Shown here piece after piece: positions 29,741 through 38,662 of a DNA stretch of 64,000 nt; position 1 is the first letter of the stretch; each line of letters begins with the position of its first letter. The translations under genes and the position numbers were made by a program. Under the pieces are notes generated by a model, which saw nothing but the letters and a program-made list of their open reading frames with translations, made no database searches and was not told the DNA's origin. The DNA comes from Pseudomonas hygromyciniae (GTDB taxonomy: Bacteria; Pseudomonadota; Gammaproteobacteria; Pseudomonadales; Pseudomonadaceae), in the NCBI RefSeq assembly GCF_016925675.1, contig NZ_CP070506.1, positions 3,718,501 to 3,782,500 of the forward strand. The letters are read 5' to 3'.

Positions 29741-30085
29741 TCAATCGTCGCGTGTCAGCACTTCCAACAGTTCAATCTCGAAATGCAGAGGGCTATGGGG
29801 CTTTATATGCGCGCCCATCGTCCGCTCGCCATAGGCCAGATGCGCCGGCACATACAGCTTGCGCACCCCACCGACCTGCATCCCCATCAAGCCCTGGTCC
29901 CACCCCTTGATCACCCGCCCGGTGCCAATCACACACTGGAACGGCTTGCCCCTCTCCCAGGACGAATCAAACACCGTGCCGTCTTCCAGCGTGCCGGTGT
30001 ACTGGGTGGTAATGAGCGCACCCTTGACCACGGTTTTGCCGTCGCCTTGGCGAATGTCGGTGATTTGCAGTTCTTCGTTGCTCAT
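29741..30085 (-). CDS. FKBP-type peptidyl-prolyl cis-trans isomerase
   Basis: 114 residues forming a single FKBP domain: GTLEDGTVFDSSWERGKPF, then VIKGWDQGLMGMQVGG, then LAYGER, and the last strand LHFEIELLEV. It has no signal peptide, so it is cytoplasmic. The ATG at 30085 is chosen because the FKBP domain starts there; an ATG at 30145 adds 20 unusual residues. Monocistronic by position. Confidence 0.92.
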   Translation of the reverse strand: MSNEELQITDIRQGDGKTVVKGALITTQYTGTLEDGTVFDSSWERGKPFQCVIGTGRVIKGWDQGLMGMQVGGVRKLYVPAHLAYGERTMGAHIKPHSPLHFEIELLEVLTRDD

Positions 30086-30268
30086 GGGGGCCTCATAAGG
30101 TTCACACTGGCCGGCTTTTTTCCCAGAATCCAGGGTCTTTGGCAAGTGCCCTCTAAAGGATCCGGACTACGCCACAGCCAGAAGCACCTGACTTAACCCC
30201 GTACGTTTTTTCCCCTCTTATAAAAAACCAACCACCCCGGTTGCATAACAATAAGAGGTCACCCCCCA

Positions 30269-31156
30269 ATGAGCGAACCAACAAGCCCTGTCCGCGTCGC
30301 TGTCGTGCAGTTCGATCCCCAGGTCGGCCTGGATAACCGTGAAAGCAATCTGTGTCGCAGCCTGGCGTTGGCCGCCGAGGCGGTCAACGGAGGGGCTAAC
30401 CTGATCGTACTGCCCGAGTTGTCGAACTGCGGCTACTTCTTCAACAGCCGCCAGGATGCATTCGAGCATGCCGAGGTCATTCCCGGTGGGACCAGTGTGC
30501 AAGCCTGGATGACGTTTGCCGCCACGCACCAGGTGTATCTGGTGGCGGGCCTGAATGAGATCGATGGCCGGCAGTTGTTCAATACCGCCGTATTGCTGGG
30601 GCCGGATGGGTTGATCGGTAAATACCGCAAGGCCCATTTATGGAACCTGGAAAAGCTCTGGTTCACCCCGGGCAACCTCGGTTTTCCGGTGTTTGAAACG
30701 CCTATCGGGCGCATTGGCCTGTTGATCTGCTGGGACATCTGGTTCCCGGAAGTACCACGTATCCTCAGCCAGCAAGGCGCCGATATTATTTGCAGCCTCA
30801 ACAACTGGGTATGGACGCCGCCGCCGCTGTTCGACGAGGCCGGCAAATGCATGGCGTCATACCTGACCATGACCGCCGCCCACGTCAATAACGTGTTTAT
30901 CGCCGCCGCCAGCCGTATCGGTGAGGAGCGCGATGCGCGTTACCTGGGGTGTTCGCTGATCGCCGGGACCAATGGCTGGCCTATCGGCAAAGTGGCGTCG
31001 GCCAACGGCCAGGAAATCCTGTTCGCCGATATCGACCTGACCAGCGCCCGCAGTGCGCCGATCTGGAACAGTCTCAACGACTTGCATCGTGACCGACGCA
31101 ACGATCTTTACGATCAGATGCTCGGCTATTCCCAGCATCCCGCCCTGCCGCGCTGA
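30269..31156 (+). CDS. Carbon-nitrogen hydrolase (nitrilase superfamily)
   Basis: 295 residues with the full nitrilase triad: Glu in VLPELSNCGY, Lys in KYRKAHL and Cys in LLICWDIWFPE. Members hydrolyse amides, nitriles or carbamoyl groups; the substrate is not evident. An AAGAGGT ribosome-binding site precedes the ATG. The downstream membrane protein gene starts 14 bp after the stop codon, so a paired role, such as uptake and hydrolysis of one compound, is plausible but unproven. Confidence 0.88.
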   Translation: MSEPTSPVRVAVVQFDPQVGLDNRESNLCRSLALAAEAVNGGANLIVLPELSNCGYFFNSRQDAFEHAEVIPGGTSVQAWMTFAATHQVYLVAGLNEIDGRQLFNTAVLLGPDGLIGKYRKAHLWNLEKLWFTPGNLGFPVFETPIGRIGLLICWDIWFPEVPRILSQQGADIICSLNNWVWTPPPLFDEAGKCMASYLTMTAAHVNNVFIAAASRIGEERDARYLGCSLIAGTNGWPIGKVASANGQEILFADIDLTSARSAPIWNSLNDLHRDRRNDLYDQMLGYSQHPALPR

Positions 31157-31170
31157 AGGGAGGGCAGGTC

Positions 31171-32340
31171 ATGGAAAATCTACTCATCAAGCCCGGGACC
31201 GAACGTTCGCGGGTCGATAAGACGATCATCGCATTGGGACTCATCAGCGCGTTGTTGATCCTCTGGACGGCACTCACCCATCAAGACACCTGGCCGAGTT
31301 ACGGCGATATGGTGGCAAGTTTTCCCGAGCCCATCGCCTGGCTGCGCTGGGTATTGGGGGACATCAGCGAGGTGGCCTTCTACAAGCATGAACTGGCCTC
31401 CCTCGGGTTGCTGGCGGGCGCGTACCTCGCCTGGTGGGCCAGCCGCAGCGGCAAGCGCTGGCAAGGCTTTGCGATTTGCTACGGCAGTGGGCTGTGGCCG
31501 TGGTTGGTGACCAGTTCCCTGCTGGGTCTGCTGCTGAGCAACCTGTTATGGGGGTGGACGGTCACTGCTGACACCTGGCAGCCCACCTTCGCCGCGTTTG
31601 TTTCACTGCCCGCGGCGATGGTGCTGATGTTCGGTGGCGGTTGGAAGGTCACCCTCAACGGTGCGTTGTTGGGTGCGCTGCTGGTCACGCCGATGTGCTT
31701 GCTGATCGTCAATTTTGTCTGCGTACCGCTGGGCTTGCCGGCGGTGATTGGTAACGTGCTGGGTATGGCGGCGGGCAGCGTGATTGCCTTTGTCGTCTGT
31801 CGGCGCGTACCGATTCTGGTGCGTTCCGACTCTATCGCCCCAGACAAACCGCTACCGCCCAAAGCGCCGTCCTATGGCCTGGGCTGGAGCTTGCGACGGG
31901 TCTTGGCCGACTTTTCCGAAGCGCCGTTCTTCGGCAATGAGTGGGCCAGCCTTGGCCTGCTGGCGGGAGTCCTGCTGGCGTATGCCTTGAATCCCGTGAG
32001 CGCTGCGTATGGCTCGGGGCTGGTGCTGCAACTGATCGGTGCCCAGGCGCTGACATCCGCGCTGGGTGTACTGATCTGGCGCAGCCAGTGGATCAAGCGC
32101 GGTTGGTATCCCACCTATGTGCCGTTGGTGTCGGTCGTGCCGGCGGCGGTGTTGACCCATGGCGGGAGCTGGATGGTGGTCGGTTCGAGCGCGTTGCTTG
32201 GCGCATTGATTGCGCCTCCACTGGCCTGTGCCATTGCGGGCCGGCTGCCGGCACACTTTCATCCGTACATCGGCAATGTGCTATCGATGGCGCTGAGTAC
32301 CTTGTTGATCGTGCCCCTGGTTGGAAGGTTGGTCGCGTAA
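31171..32340 (+). CDS. Internally duplicated integral membrane protein of unknown function
   Basis: 389 residues, about ten to twelve hydrophobic helices, in two homologous halves. The first repeat runs from about 62 to 208 (VLGDISEVAFYKHELASLGLL) and the second from about 238 to 387 (VLADFSEAPFFGNEWASLGLL). Both go on to YGSGL, a conserved Gly-Gly (FGGGW/THGGSW), the GALLGALL/SALLGALI stretch and VIGNVLGMA/YIGNVLSMA. The pattern suggests a two-fold symmetric transporter or channel. The family was not recognised. It is probably co-transcribed with the nitrilase-family gene. Confidence 0.75.
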   Translation: MENLLIKPGTERSRVDKTIIALGLISALLILWTALTHQDTWPSYGDMVASFPEPIAWLRWVLGDISEVAFYKHELASLGLLAGAYLAWWASRSGKRWQGFAICYGSGLWPWLVTSSLLGLLLSNLLWGWTVTADTWQPTFAAFVSLPAAMVLMFGGGWKVTLNGALLGALLVTPMCLLIVNFVCVPLGLPAVIGNVLGMAAGSVIAFVVCRRVPILVRSDSIAPDKPLPPKAPSYGLGWSLRRVLADFSEAPFFGNEWASLGLLAGVLLAYALNPVSAAYGSGLVLQLIGAQALTSALGVLIWRSQWIKRGWYPTYVPLVSVVPAAVLTHGGSWMVVGSSALLGALIAPPLACAIAGRLPAHFHPYIGNVLSMALSTLLIVPLVGRLVA

Positions 32341-32380
32341 ACGAGCGGGTAAGGCTCACGGGCCCTACCCACTCCAGCCA

Positions 32381-33007
32381 TCACAACCACCGCCAAAACC
32401 GCCCCCAGAACCCCCGTTCCAGGTCCGCCTTGCACCCCGCATACTGGCGCGCATACAGATCGGAACGGGCCTTGACCTTGCCGGCTACCGGCAACAGCCA
32501 GGCCTTGCTGGCATAGGTGCGGTTGCGGTAGCCGCCCCAGCCTTCGTGGTAGTTCAGGTACTGGCCGTAGGCGTCGTATTTGTACACGCCGTTGATGGTG
32601 GCGGTCTTGTCCATGTACCAGCCGACAAAGTCGATGGCATCGTCGAAGTCCTGGCGGCTGGCCCAGTTGCGGCCGGTGCTTTTCTGGTAGTCGCCCCACA
32701 CTTCATCCTTGGCCTGGGCATAGCCGGCGGCGGTGCTGACGCGGCCCCAGGGGATGATCCACAACAGGTACTTGCGTGGGGTCTTGGCGTTCTGCCGGAA
32801 GCCCGATTCCTGGTACATGATGGCGAACGGTATCTGGATCGGCACGCCCCAGCGTTTCTGGGTGACTTTGGCCGCGTCGTACCAGTCGTCCTTCTCGCGG
32901 AAGATGGCGCAGAGGTCATCGGGGGAGCGCGGCGGTGAGGTACCGCACGCCGCCAATAAGGTGGTGAGCAGCAGGAGGGCTGTGGTTTTTACCGGGGTCA
33001 AAAGCAT
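32381..33007 (-). CDS. Lipoprotein with lytic transglycosylase (SLT) fold
   Basis: 208 residues. A lipoprotein signal has its lipobox at LLAACG (Cys at about 20). The catalytic region contains IMYQESGFRQNAK with the likely catalytic Glu and a later STAAGYAQA typical of SLT domains. It probably cleaves peptidoglycan from the inner face of the outer membrane. The start MLLTPVK is chosen because the signal peptide begins there; the longer in-frame start at 33055 adds an arginine-rich stretch before it. Confidence 0.85.
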   Translation of the reverse strand: MLLTPVKTTALLLLTTLLAACGTSPPRSPDDLCAIFREKDDWYDAAKVTQKRWGVPIQIPFAIMYQESGFRQNAKTPRKYLLWIIPWGRVSTAAGYAQAKDEVWGDYQKSTGRNWASRQDFDDAIDFVGWYMDKTATINGVYKYDAYGQYLNYHEGWGGYRNRTYASKAWLLPVAGKVKARSDLYARQYAGCKADLERGFWGRFWRWL

Positions 33008-33087
33008 ACCTTTGCGTGAGCGCGAAAAAAGCCGACAGTTTACGCGCTCACGCAAGGTGTTGGGGTCATGACATCAAATGGCCTTGA

Positions 33088-34056
33088 TCAAGCCAAGGGC
33101 ACTTTGCGGGTCGTGATGGCCAGGCGACCGATGCCAAAGCTCAATGCCGCGCCCAGTACCAGCATCAACAAGGTGCTCCACGCCGCGCGGGACAGTTGCT
33201 TGGCTGCCACTTCGCCAGCTTCGCGGGCCTGTTGTTCTGCTTGGGCCTTCAGCTCTTCGACTTTCTGCACGGCCTGCTGATACGCCTGGGCATAGTTCTC
33301 GACAATCTGGCTGGCCTCGGCCTGGCTCTTGCCGGTTCGGGCTGCGACGATGTTGACCAGCGCCTCTTTGTCTGCCGCGTTCAACGCCGGCTCACCGGAG
33401 GCTTTGACACGTTCGAACCACTGCTTGAGTTCAGCCGCCGCCTGGGCTGGATGGGTGGCTGCATCAGTGGCTGCTTGCTGGCCGTCTGCCGCTGCCTGGT
33501 CGGCTTTTTGCTCGACATTGGCCGGATCCAGTTCTGCCTTGCCGCTTTGCTTGAGCAAGGTGTCGAGCTCGCCCTGCAGGCTGTCCCAATCCAGGCTGAT
33601 GCCCTTCTCGTTCAACTGCTGCTTGACGCTGTCGCTGACGCCCGGGGCCACCGCAGCAACCGCGCTGCCGGCTGCCGACAGGCCTTTGCCCACTACGTTG
33701 CCTGCGGCGCCCACCACGCTGGTGGCCAATGCCGCCAGCAGCCAGGTGGTGAGCAAGGTGGTGATGGTCCAGCTCAGGACACCATGCAGGCCTCCACGAT
33801 CAGGAGCTGTACGGCCGGCGACAAAGGCGCCTACGCCAATCGCCAGCAAGGTGGAGACAAACAGCCAGATCCCGGCGCCGGTGCCAAAACCGCTCAGCGG
33901 GTTGCCGGCCGCCATTGGGTCGACCGCACTGGCGCCGATGGCAGTGCCCAGTACGCTCAGCACCAAGTAAGTCACCAGGGCAATTGCGCTACCGGCCAGT
34001 ACCGAACCCCAGGACACGCGAAACGGCGAACGGTTGGTTTCATAAAGAGTGGTCAT
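33088..34056 (-). CDS. Membrane protein with long central hydrophilic region (unknown function)
   Basis: 322 residues. Three hydrophobic segments lie in the first 130 residues (including a small-residue-rich VLAGSAIALVTYLVLSV start), then an Ala/Gln/Lys-rich helical region (about 135-290) and a final membrane segment (about 295-315). A putative operator lies 69 bp upstream, and a matching one follows the divergent LuxR-type gene, so this gene may belong to the same stress regulon as CsbD. No specific function is recognised. Confidence 0.8.
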   Translation of the reverse strand: MTTLYETNRSPFRVSWGSVLAGSAIALVTYLVLSVLGTAIGASAVDPMAAGNPLSGFGTGAGIWLFVSTLLAIGVGAFVAGRTAPDRGGLHGVLSWTITTLLTTWLLAALATSVVGAAGNVVGKGLSAAGSAVAAVAPGVSDSVKQQLNEKGISLDWDSLQGELDTLLKQSGKAELDPANVEQKADQAAADGQQAATDAATHPAQAAAELKQWFERVKASGEPALNAADKEALVNIVAARTGKSQAEASQIVENYAQAYQQAVQKVEELKAQAEQQAREAGEVAAKQLSRAAWSTLLMLVLGAALSFGIGRLAITTRKVPLA

Positions 34057-34124
34057 AATCGTTCCTTGGACAAATGAGTAGGCCTTCAGTGTGCCCAGGC
34101 CGACAGCGACGGTCTCGGCACAAT

Positions 34125-34145
34125 TGCACTAGGACAACTGGTGCA
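34125..34145. promoter_or_regulatory. Palindrome A: candidate operator, divergent region
   Basis: TGCACT-N9-GGTGCA, a 21-bp near-perfect palindrome, partly overlapped by a second one (GGTGC-N4-GCACC, 34140-34153). It lies between the divergent membrane-protein and PAS-LuxR genes and shares length, arms and spacer with palindrome B at 35843. Confidence 0.5.
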
Positions 34146-34271
34146 TTCGCACCCCGCCAGGGTGACTGGCTCTGCACTATGCTCAGGCTCTGTTGTCGTA
34201 CTCCCTATGTGCCAGACATGCCCTGTTCTGGATGCCGCGCTCTTCCAGGGCACGCGCGTTGTGTTGGGGAT

Positions 34272-34297
34272 CTTCGCGAGCAAGCTCGCTCCTACAG
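34272..34297. repeat. Single REP half-unit
   Basis: TTCGCGAGCAAGCTCGCTCC-type unit without partner, just before the PAS-LuxR gene. Confidence 0.6.
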
Positions 34298-34336
34298 AAG
34301 ACACAGTTGCCCTTATCTACCCATTTTGGAGAAAGC

Positions 34337-35830
34337 ATGAGCCAGGCCGTCCTCGCCCAAGAAACCAATCGCCGCCAATTGCAGCAGATCATTTCCGGCC
34401 TGTCCGATGGGGTGATTCTCGCCGAGGTCGACCAGAGTATTCTGTGGGCCAACGATGCGGCGCTGACCATGCATGGCCTGGACGATATTGCCGGGCTCGG
34501 CGCCAACACTGCCGAATACGCCGAGCGCTTTGCCCTGCGCTATCGCAACAATCACCCGCTGGCCTTGGAGGCTTACCCGCTGAGCCGGGTGGCCAACGGC
34601 GAAGAATTCAGTGACGTGGTGATCGAAGTCACGCCCACCGCCGACACCGACCGCACCTGGGTCCATCGCCTGCGCAGCCTGGTGCTCACCGACAGCGCCG
34701 GCAAGCCGGAATTGCTGGTGCTGATCTTGAGCGATGCCACCGAATGGGCCAGCGCCGAGCAGCGCTTTGAAAAGACCTTCAACGCCAACCCGGCGCCGGC
34801 AGTGATCTGCCGCTTGAGTGATTTGCGCTATATCAAAGTCAACCAGGGCTTCCTCGAAATGACCGGCTACAACCGCGACCAGGTGATCGGCCGTTCGGTG
34901 TACGAACTGGACGTACTGGAGCAGGCCGAGCGCAAGGAGTTGGCGATCCAGCGCCTGGGCGAAGGCGCGACCATCCCGCAGATGCAAGCCGAGCTGAAGC
35001 TGCCCGAAGGCGGCAGCAAGCTGGTGATTGTCGCCGGCCAACCGCTGGATATGAACGATGAGGAATGCATGCTGTTTTCCTTCACCGACCTGGAACCCCG
35101 GCGCAAGGCCGAAACCGCCCTGCGCCAAAGCGAGGAGCGGTTTGCCAAGTCCTTCCGCCTGACACCGGTGCCGACCCTGGTGTGCGACGCGGGCAATCAG
35201 CAGGTGGTGGACGGCAACGATGCGTTCATGACCATCACTGGCTACACCAGCGAAGAGTTGATCGGCAAATCCATCAGCGATATCAACTTTATCGACAGCA
35301 GCGAGGCCTGCGCGCAGTTGTTCGCCACCCTGGAAAAAGCCGGCAGCCTCGACGGCCAGGACCTGAAGATCCGCAAGAAAGGCCATGAGGTGATTGACTG
35401 CGTGGTGTCGGCCGACACCGTGACCATCCAGGACACCGCCTGTTACCTGCTGGTGATGATGAACATCACCGAGCGCAAACGCTCGGAACTGGAGTTGGTG
35501 TCGGCCATCGAGGAAGTGATGAAGGATGCGTCCTGGTTCAGCCAGACCCTGATCGAAAAACTGGCCAACGCCAAGAACGTCAACAGCTCCAACCAGCCGA
35601 CCATCGCCTTCACAGACCTGACCGCCCGTGAGCGGGATGTACTGGGGTTGATCTGTGAAGGCCTGGCCGACAAGGAAATCGCCTCGCGCCTGAAGTTGGC
35701 GCTCAATACCGTGCGCAATCACGTGGCCACGGTCTACTCCAAACTCAATGTGCACAGCCGTAGCGCCGCAATTGTATGGGCGCGGGAACGGGGGTTGTTC
35801 GCCGGGGAGCGGCGGGTCAAAAAACCATGA
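34337..35830 (+). CDS. PAS-PAS-PAS-LuxR transcriptional regulator
   Basis: 497 residues: three PAS-like domains (about 10-130, 145-265, 275-395) and a C-terminal LuxR-type HTH of about 60 residues (TARERDVLGLICEGLADKEI, then NTVRNHVATVYSKL). There is no receiver or membrane segment, so it probably senses a cytoplasmic signal, for example redox state or a ligand, through its PAS domains. GGAG lies 7 bases before the ATG at 34337. Two related palindromes flank the gene, so it probably controls its divergent neighbour, the csbD-like gene and perhaps itself. Confidence 0.88.
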   Translation: MSQAVLAQETNRRQLQQIISGLSDGVILAEVDQSILWANDAALTMHGLDDIAGLGANTAEYAERFALRYRNNHPLALEAYPLSRVANGEEFSDVVIEVTPTADTDRTWVHRLRSLVLTDSAGKPELLVLILSDATEWASAEQRFEKTFNANPAPAVICRLSDLRYIKVNQGFLEMTGYNRDQVIGRSVYELDVLEQAERKELAIQRLGEGATIPQMQAELKLPEGGSKLVIVAGQPLDMNDEECMLFSFTDLEPRRKAETALRQSEERFAKSFRLTPVPTLVCDAGNQQVVDGNDAFMTITGYTSEELIGKSISDINFIDSSEACAQLFATLEKAGSLDGQDLKIRKKGHEVIDCVVSADTVTIQDTACYLLVMMNITERKRSELELVSAIEEVMKDASWFSQTLIEKLANAKNVNSSNQPTIAFTDLTARERDVLGLICEGLADKEIASRLKLALNTVRNHVATVYSKLNVHSRSAAIVWARERGLFAGERRVKKP

Positions 35831-35842
35831 CTCCAGTGCAAA

Positions 35843-35863
35843 TGCACTAGCACTACCAGTGCA
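35843..35863. promoter_or_regulatory. Palindrome B: candidate operator upstream of csbD-like gene
   Basis: TGCACT-N9-AGTGCA, perfect 6-bp arms, 13 bp after the LuxR stop and about 100 bp before the csbD-like start. A third half-site AGTGCA lies at 35835-35840, giving two direct copies of CCAGTGCAAAT. The same architecture occurs at 34125. Confidence 0.5.
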
Positions 35864-35965
35864 AATTCGCCTTATTGCAGGGCGATGGGCTGCTTAACCT
35901 TGAAGGGTAGGCACAGGGTCTGACGCCCTGTGTCCTGGCGATTTTTTGCCCTTGAAGGAGGCAAC

Positions 35966-36217
35966 ATGAAAAGTGAACAAGTCAAAGGCCGCGTGGAAAA
36001 AGCCCTCGGTAAGGCTGAGGGTTTTCTCGGCGAAATGACCGACGACGAACAACTCCAGGCCCAGGGCGTAGCACGCCAGGCGGCCGGTCAACTGCAACAG
36101 ACCTATGGCGATGTGCTGGACAATGTCGGTGACTTTGCCCAACGCAAACCGCTTGCCACCGTGGCAATCGTTGCTGGCGTGGGTCTGGTTCTGGGCCTGT
36201 TGCTGCGTCGTCGTTAA
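35966..36217 (+). CDS. CsbD/YjbJ-like stress protein with C-terminal membrane anchor
   Basis: 83 residues. The N-terminal part (MKSEQVKGRVEKALGKAEG) matches CsbD, a stress-induced family. The C-terminal part has a single membrane helix with a positive tail (LGLLLRRR), as in DUF883-type proteins. The AAGGAGG ribosome-binding site before 35966 is ideal; the ATG at 35930 is rejected. The DUF1652 gene follows 12 bp downstream. Confidence 0.85.
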   Translation: MKSEQVKGRVEKALGKAEGFLGEMTDDEQLQAQGVARQAAGQLQQTYGDVLDNVGDFAQRKPLATVAIVAGVGLVLGLLLRRR

Positions 36218-36229
36218 AGAGGGGCTGGC

Positions 36230-36478
36230 ATGTTTACCTTGTCCCAACTGCGTAATTGCATCGAAGAAGCCTTGTTGCCACTGACCTGCGAATTCACCCT
36301 GTGCCGCGACTCGTCACTGACCTTGAAGGTGTTTGATGCCGAGAGTGGGCGCGTGGACCTGGTGGTCACCGGGATCAGCGTGAACAAGCTCAAGACCCCG
36401 CAGGACGTCGCGACGATGGTCGAAGAATTGCGCTACGAATTGCACAGCAACACCGTGGGCGCTGCCCTCTCCATCTGA
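36230..36478 (+). CDS. DUF1652 family small protein
   Basis: 82 residues, recognised as the Pseudomonas-typical DUF1652 family (LRNCIEEALLPLTCEFT start). It has no signal or membrane segment. It lies 12 bp after the csbD-like gene, so both probably form one unit controlled by palindrome B. Function unknown. Confidence 0.8.
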   Translation: MFTLSQLRNCIEEALLPLTCEFTLCRDSSLTLKVFDAESGRVDLVVTGISVNKLKTPQDVATMVEELRYELHSNTVGAALSI

Positions 36479-36502
36479 TCCCGCCCCTTTGTAGGCACTA
36501 TC

Positions 36503-36838
36503 CCCTGTGGGAGCGGGCTTGCCCGCGATGGCGGCCTGTCAGTAAATGCATCTTTGACTGAGCCGCCGCTATCGCGGCATAGGTATCTACACAACTTTCA
36601 GAAACTGACGAACTCTCCTGTGGCGAGCGGGCTTGCCCCGCGCTGGGCTGCGAAGCAGCCCCAAAACCAGCCGCTGCGGTGTATCTGGTACAACGCATTC
36701 GGCTTATTGGGGCTGCTTCGCAGCCCAGCGCGGGGCAAGCCCGCTCGCCACAACTGCGCTATCTGCCTGGATTTAGGCGTTGCGGCAAAGTTGTGTAGAT
36801 ACCTATGGCTATCGCGAGCAAGCCCGCTCCCACAGGGG
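36503..36838. repeat. REP pair split by a nested mobile repeat
   Basis: The outer REP runs from CCTGTGGGAGCGGGCTTGCC to the closing GCAAGCCCGCTCCCACAGGG. A 230-bp element has jumped into its right half-unit. Together they fill the gap between the DUF1652 gene and the convergent MFS gene. Confidence 0.8.
36577..36807. mobile_element. MITE-like element with 21-bp inverted ends and a 9-bp target duplication
   Basis: Perfect terminal inverted repeats of 21 bp begin CATAGGTATCTACACAAC. The flanks carry a direct duplication GCTATCGCG (36568-36576 and 36808-36816). The interior is the large GTGGCGAGCGGG... palindrome (arms about 36619-36664 and 36707-36752). No coding capacity. A related copy is at 42909. 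Confidence 0.8.
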
Positions 36839-36847
36839 CGCAGACTT

Positions 36848-38053
36848 CTACAAAGGTTGTGGGATGTCAGGGCGCGGCTTCAACGACGCGCCGATAAAGT
36901 AGAACAGCCCCCCGGCCACGATAAACCCGGCCAGCATGTAGAACATGTAGTGCGCCGGCAGGCTGGCCAGCACCAGTCCGCACAGCACCGGGCCCAGTGC
37001 GGCGCCGAGGTTGGAGAGGTTTTGCGCGCCGTAGTACATCCCGCGCAGGTGGTCCGGGGCGATGCGGTCGATAAACATGTACTCGGCGGGAAACACGATG
37101 ATTTCCCCCACGGTAAAGACCGCCATCGACACCACCCACCACCACACGCTGGTGGACAGCGCAAAGCCAATCACCCCCACCATGAACATACCCAGCCCCA
37201 GGAGCAGCCAGCGGCTCAGGTGACGGTGGCTGATCTGCCGGCCAATCACGTATTGCAGGGCGATCACCAGCAGTGCGTTGGTGGTCAGGATGGCGCTGAT
37301 CACGGTGTAGGTGTATTCGGCGTCCGAAGTGGTCACCAGGTACTGCGACAGGTAGGCGGTAAACTGCCCGAACACCACCGCACTGAGCAGGCCACCGAGG
37401 GTAAAGCACACCAGGCGATGATCGCGCAGCAATACCCGGCCCACCGCGAGAAAGGGCACCGGTTTTTGCGCGGCGTCGATCGTGGCCAGGCTGCGGTCGC
37501 CCCAGCGCCAGTAGAGCAGGAAGAAACCCATCCCCAGCAGTACCGACAAGACAAACGGCAGGCTCATGTCGACCTTGGCCACCATCGCCCCGAGAAACGG
37601 CCCTACCGCGTAGCCGATATTGGTCAGGGTGTACTTGATGGAAAACACTTCGCTGCGCGCTTCCAGGGGTAACAGGCTGGCAAAACCGGCCTTGACCGCG
37701 ACATCGATCACCGCATACGCCAGGTTGATCAGGATCAGGCAACTGTAGAAAAGCCACAGCTCGCGGGCCAGCAACGTGCCGACAAACCCCAGGACGAACA
37801 GCAGGCTCAGGCCCAGCAACAGCCGGTAGCTATTGACCCGGTCCACGAGGAAACCGCCGTACACGCTCAACAGGGAACCGACGATCAGCGAACTGCCGAT
37901 CACCAGGCCCACTTGGCTGATACCCAGGGCGAAGTGGCTGGACAGGTAGATCACCATGTACGGAAAGGTGATCGCCTTGGCCAGGGTCAGTACCAGCGTG
38001 GCCGACAGCAGCAGGTTTACGCTGCGGGGGTAGTTTTTTATTGTTTTCAGCAT
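36848..38053 (-). CDS. MFS transporter
   Basis: 401 residues, twelve predicted membrane helices in two halves, with the loop 2-3 signature in the form GGFLVDRVNSYR and a later LRGMYYGAQNLSN. It looks like a small-molecule or drug exporter of the YdeE/MdtH type. It stands alone: repeats lie downstream and a 170-bp gap upstream. Substrate unknown. Confidence 0.85.
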   Translation of the reverse strand: MLKTIKNYPRSVNLLLSATLVLTLAKAITFPYMVIYLSSHFALGISQVGLVIGSSLIVGSLLSVYGGFLVDRVNSYRLLLGLSLLFVLGFVGTLLARELWLFYSCLILINLAYAVIDVAVKAGFASLLPLEARSEVFSIKYTLTNIGYAVGPFLGAMVAKVDMSLPFVLSVLLGMGFFLLYWRWGDRSLATIDAAQKPVPFLAVGRVLLRDHRLVCFTLGGLLSAVVFGQFTAYLSQYLVTTSDAEYTYTVISAILTTNALLVIALQYVIGRQISHRHLSRWLLLGLGMFMVGVIGFALSTSVWWWVVSMAVFTVGEIIVFPAEYMFIDRIAPDHLRGMYYGAQNLSNLGAALGPVLCGLVLASLPAHYMFYMLAGFIVAGGLFYFIGASLKPRPDIPQPL

Positions 38054-38226
38054 CCTGCTCTCGTTTCCTGAAAGTAGTCGTTACGCTCGCCATGACAGGC
38101 GAAAAGCGCAACTACCTTAACTCAGGATGAGCGGCAAAAAATGCCGTTTTTATGCAATCGTGCATGGAATTTTTAAATACATCGGTCGCAGGGGAAGCAA
38201 AGGCATTGGCCCGCTCCCCCAAACCG

Positions 38227-38532
38227 TTACTTGGCCGGGGTGATATCGAGGATGGTGCCATTGGTGATTTTCACCAGCACATAACGGTCATTGACCCGCG
38301 CCCATTGGCTGTCGTCGTGGGGCGCTTTGAGACCGCGCTTTTTCCAGTCAGCAAGGGCCGATTCCTTGCGCACCAGGATATCCGGCGCACGGTCCCCGAC
38401 TTTCAAGTCTCGAGCGCTGATGTTCGAAGGCTCCACGGTTTTCTGCGGATTGTCCTCGGCCTGCACGGTGAGACTGGCGGCGGACAGGCTGGCGGCAACC
38501 AACAGGCTGGCAATCAGGGATGTTGCTTTCAT
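38227..38532 (-). CDS. RcnB-family periplasmic protein
   Basis: 101 residues. A signal peptide (MKATSLIASLLVAASLSA, cleavage after VQA at about 26) is followed by the RcnB-type pattern GDRAPDILVRKE ... WARVNDRYVLVKITNGTILDI. RcnB proteins affect nickel/cobalt balance in E. coli; most Pseudomonas members are uncharacterised. The start at 38532 is set by the signal peptide. Confidence 0.82.
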   Translation of the reverse strand: MKATSLIASLLVAASLSAASLTVQAEDNPQKTVEPSNISARDLKVGDRAPDILVRKESALADWKKRGLKAPHDDSQWARVNDRYVLVKITNGTILDITPAK

Positions 38533-38662
38533 GGGCATTCCTTCAGTAAATGATGCGTACCCAGTTTCCGACAGCAGGCCCAGGCAATCATTCACCCGCA
38601 ATGCAGGCACCGATATCCGCGCCTGCTAATCTTGCGCCAGCCTTCCAACGAGTCCGAGAACA

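Noticed and set aside
36554..37672. Plus-strand frame running through the MITE into the MFS gene
   Set aside because: Reads through repeat palindromes and antisense to a conserved transporter.
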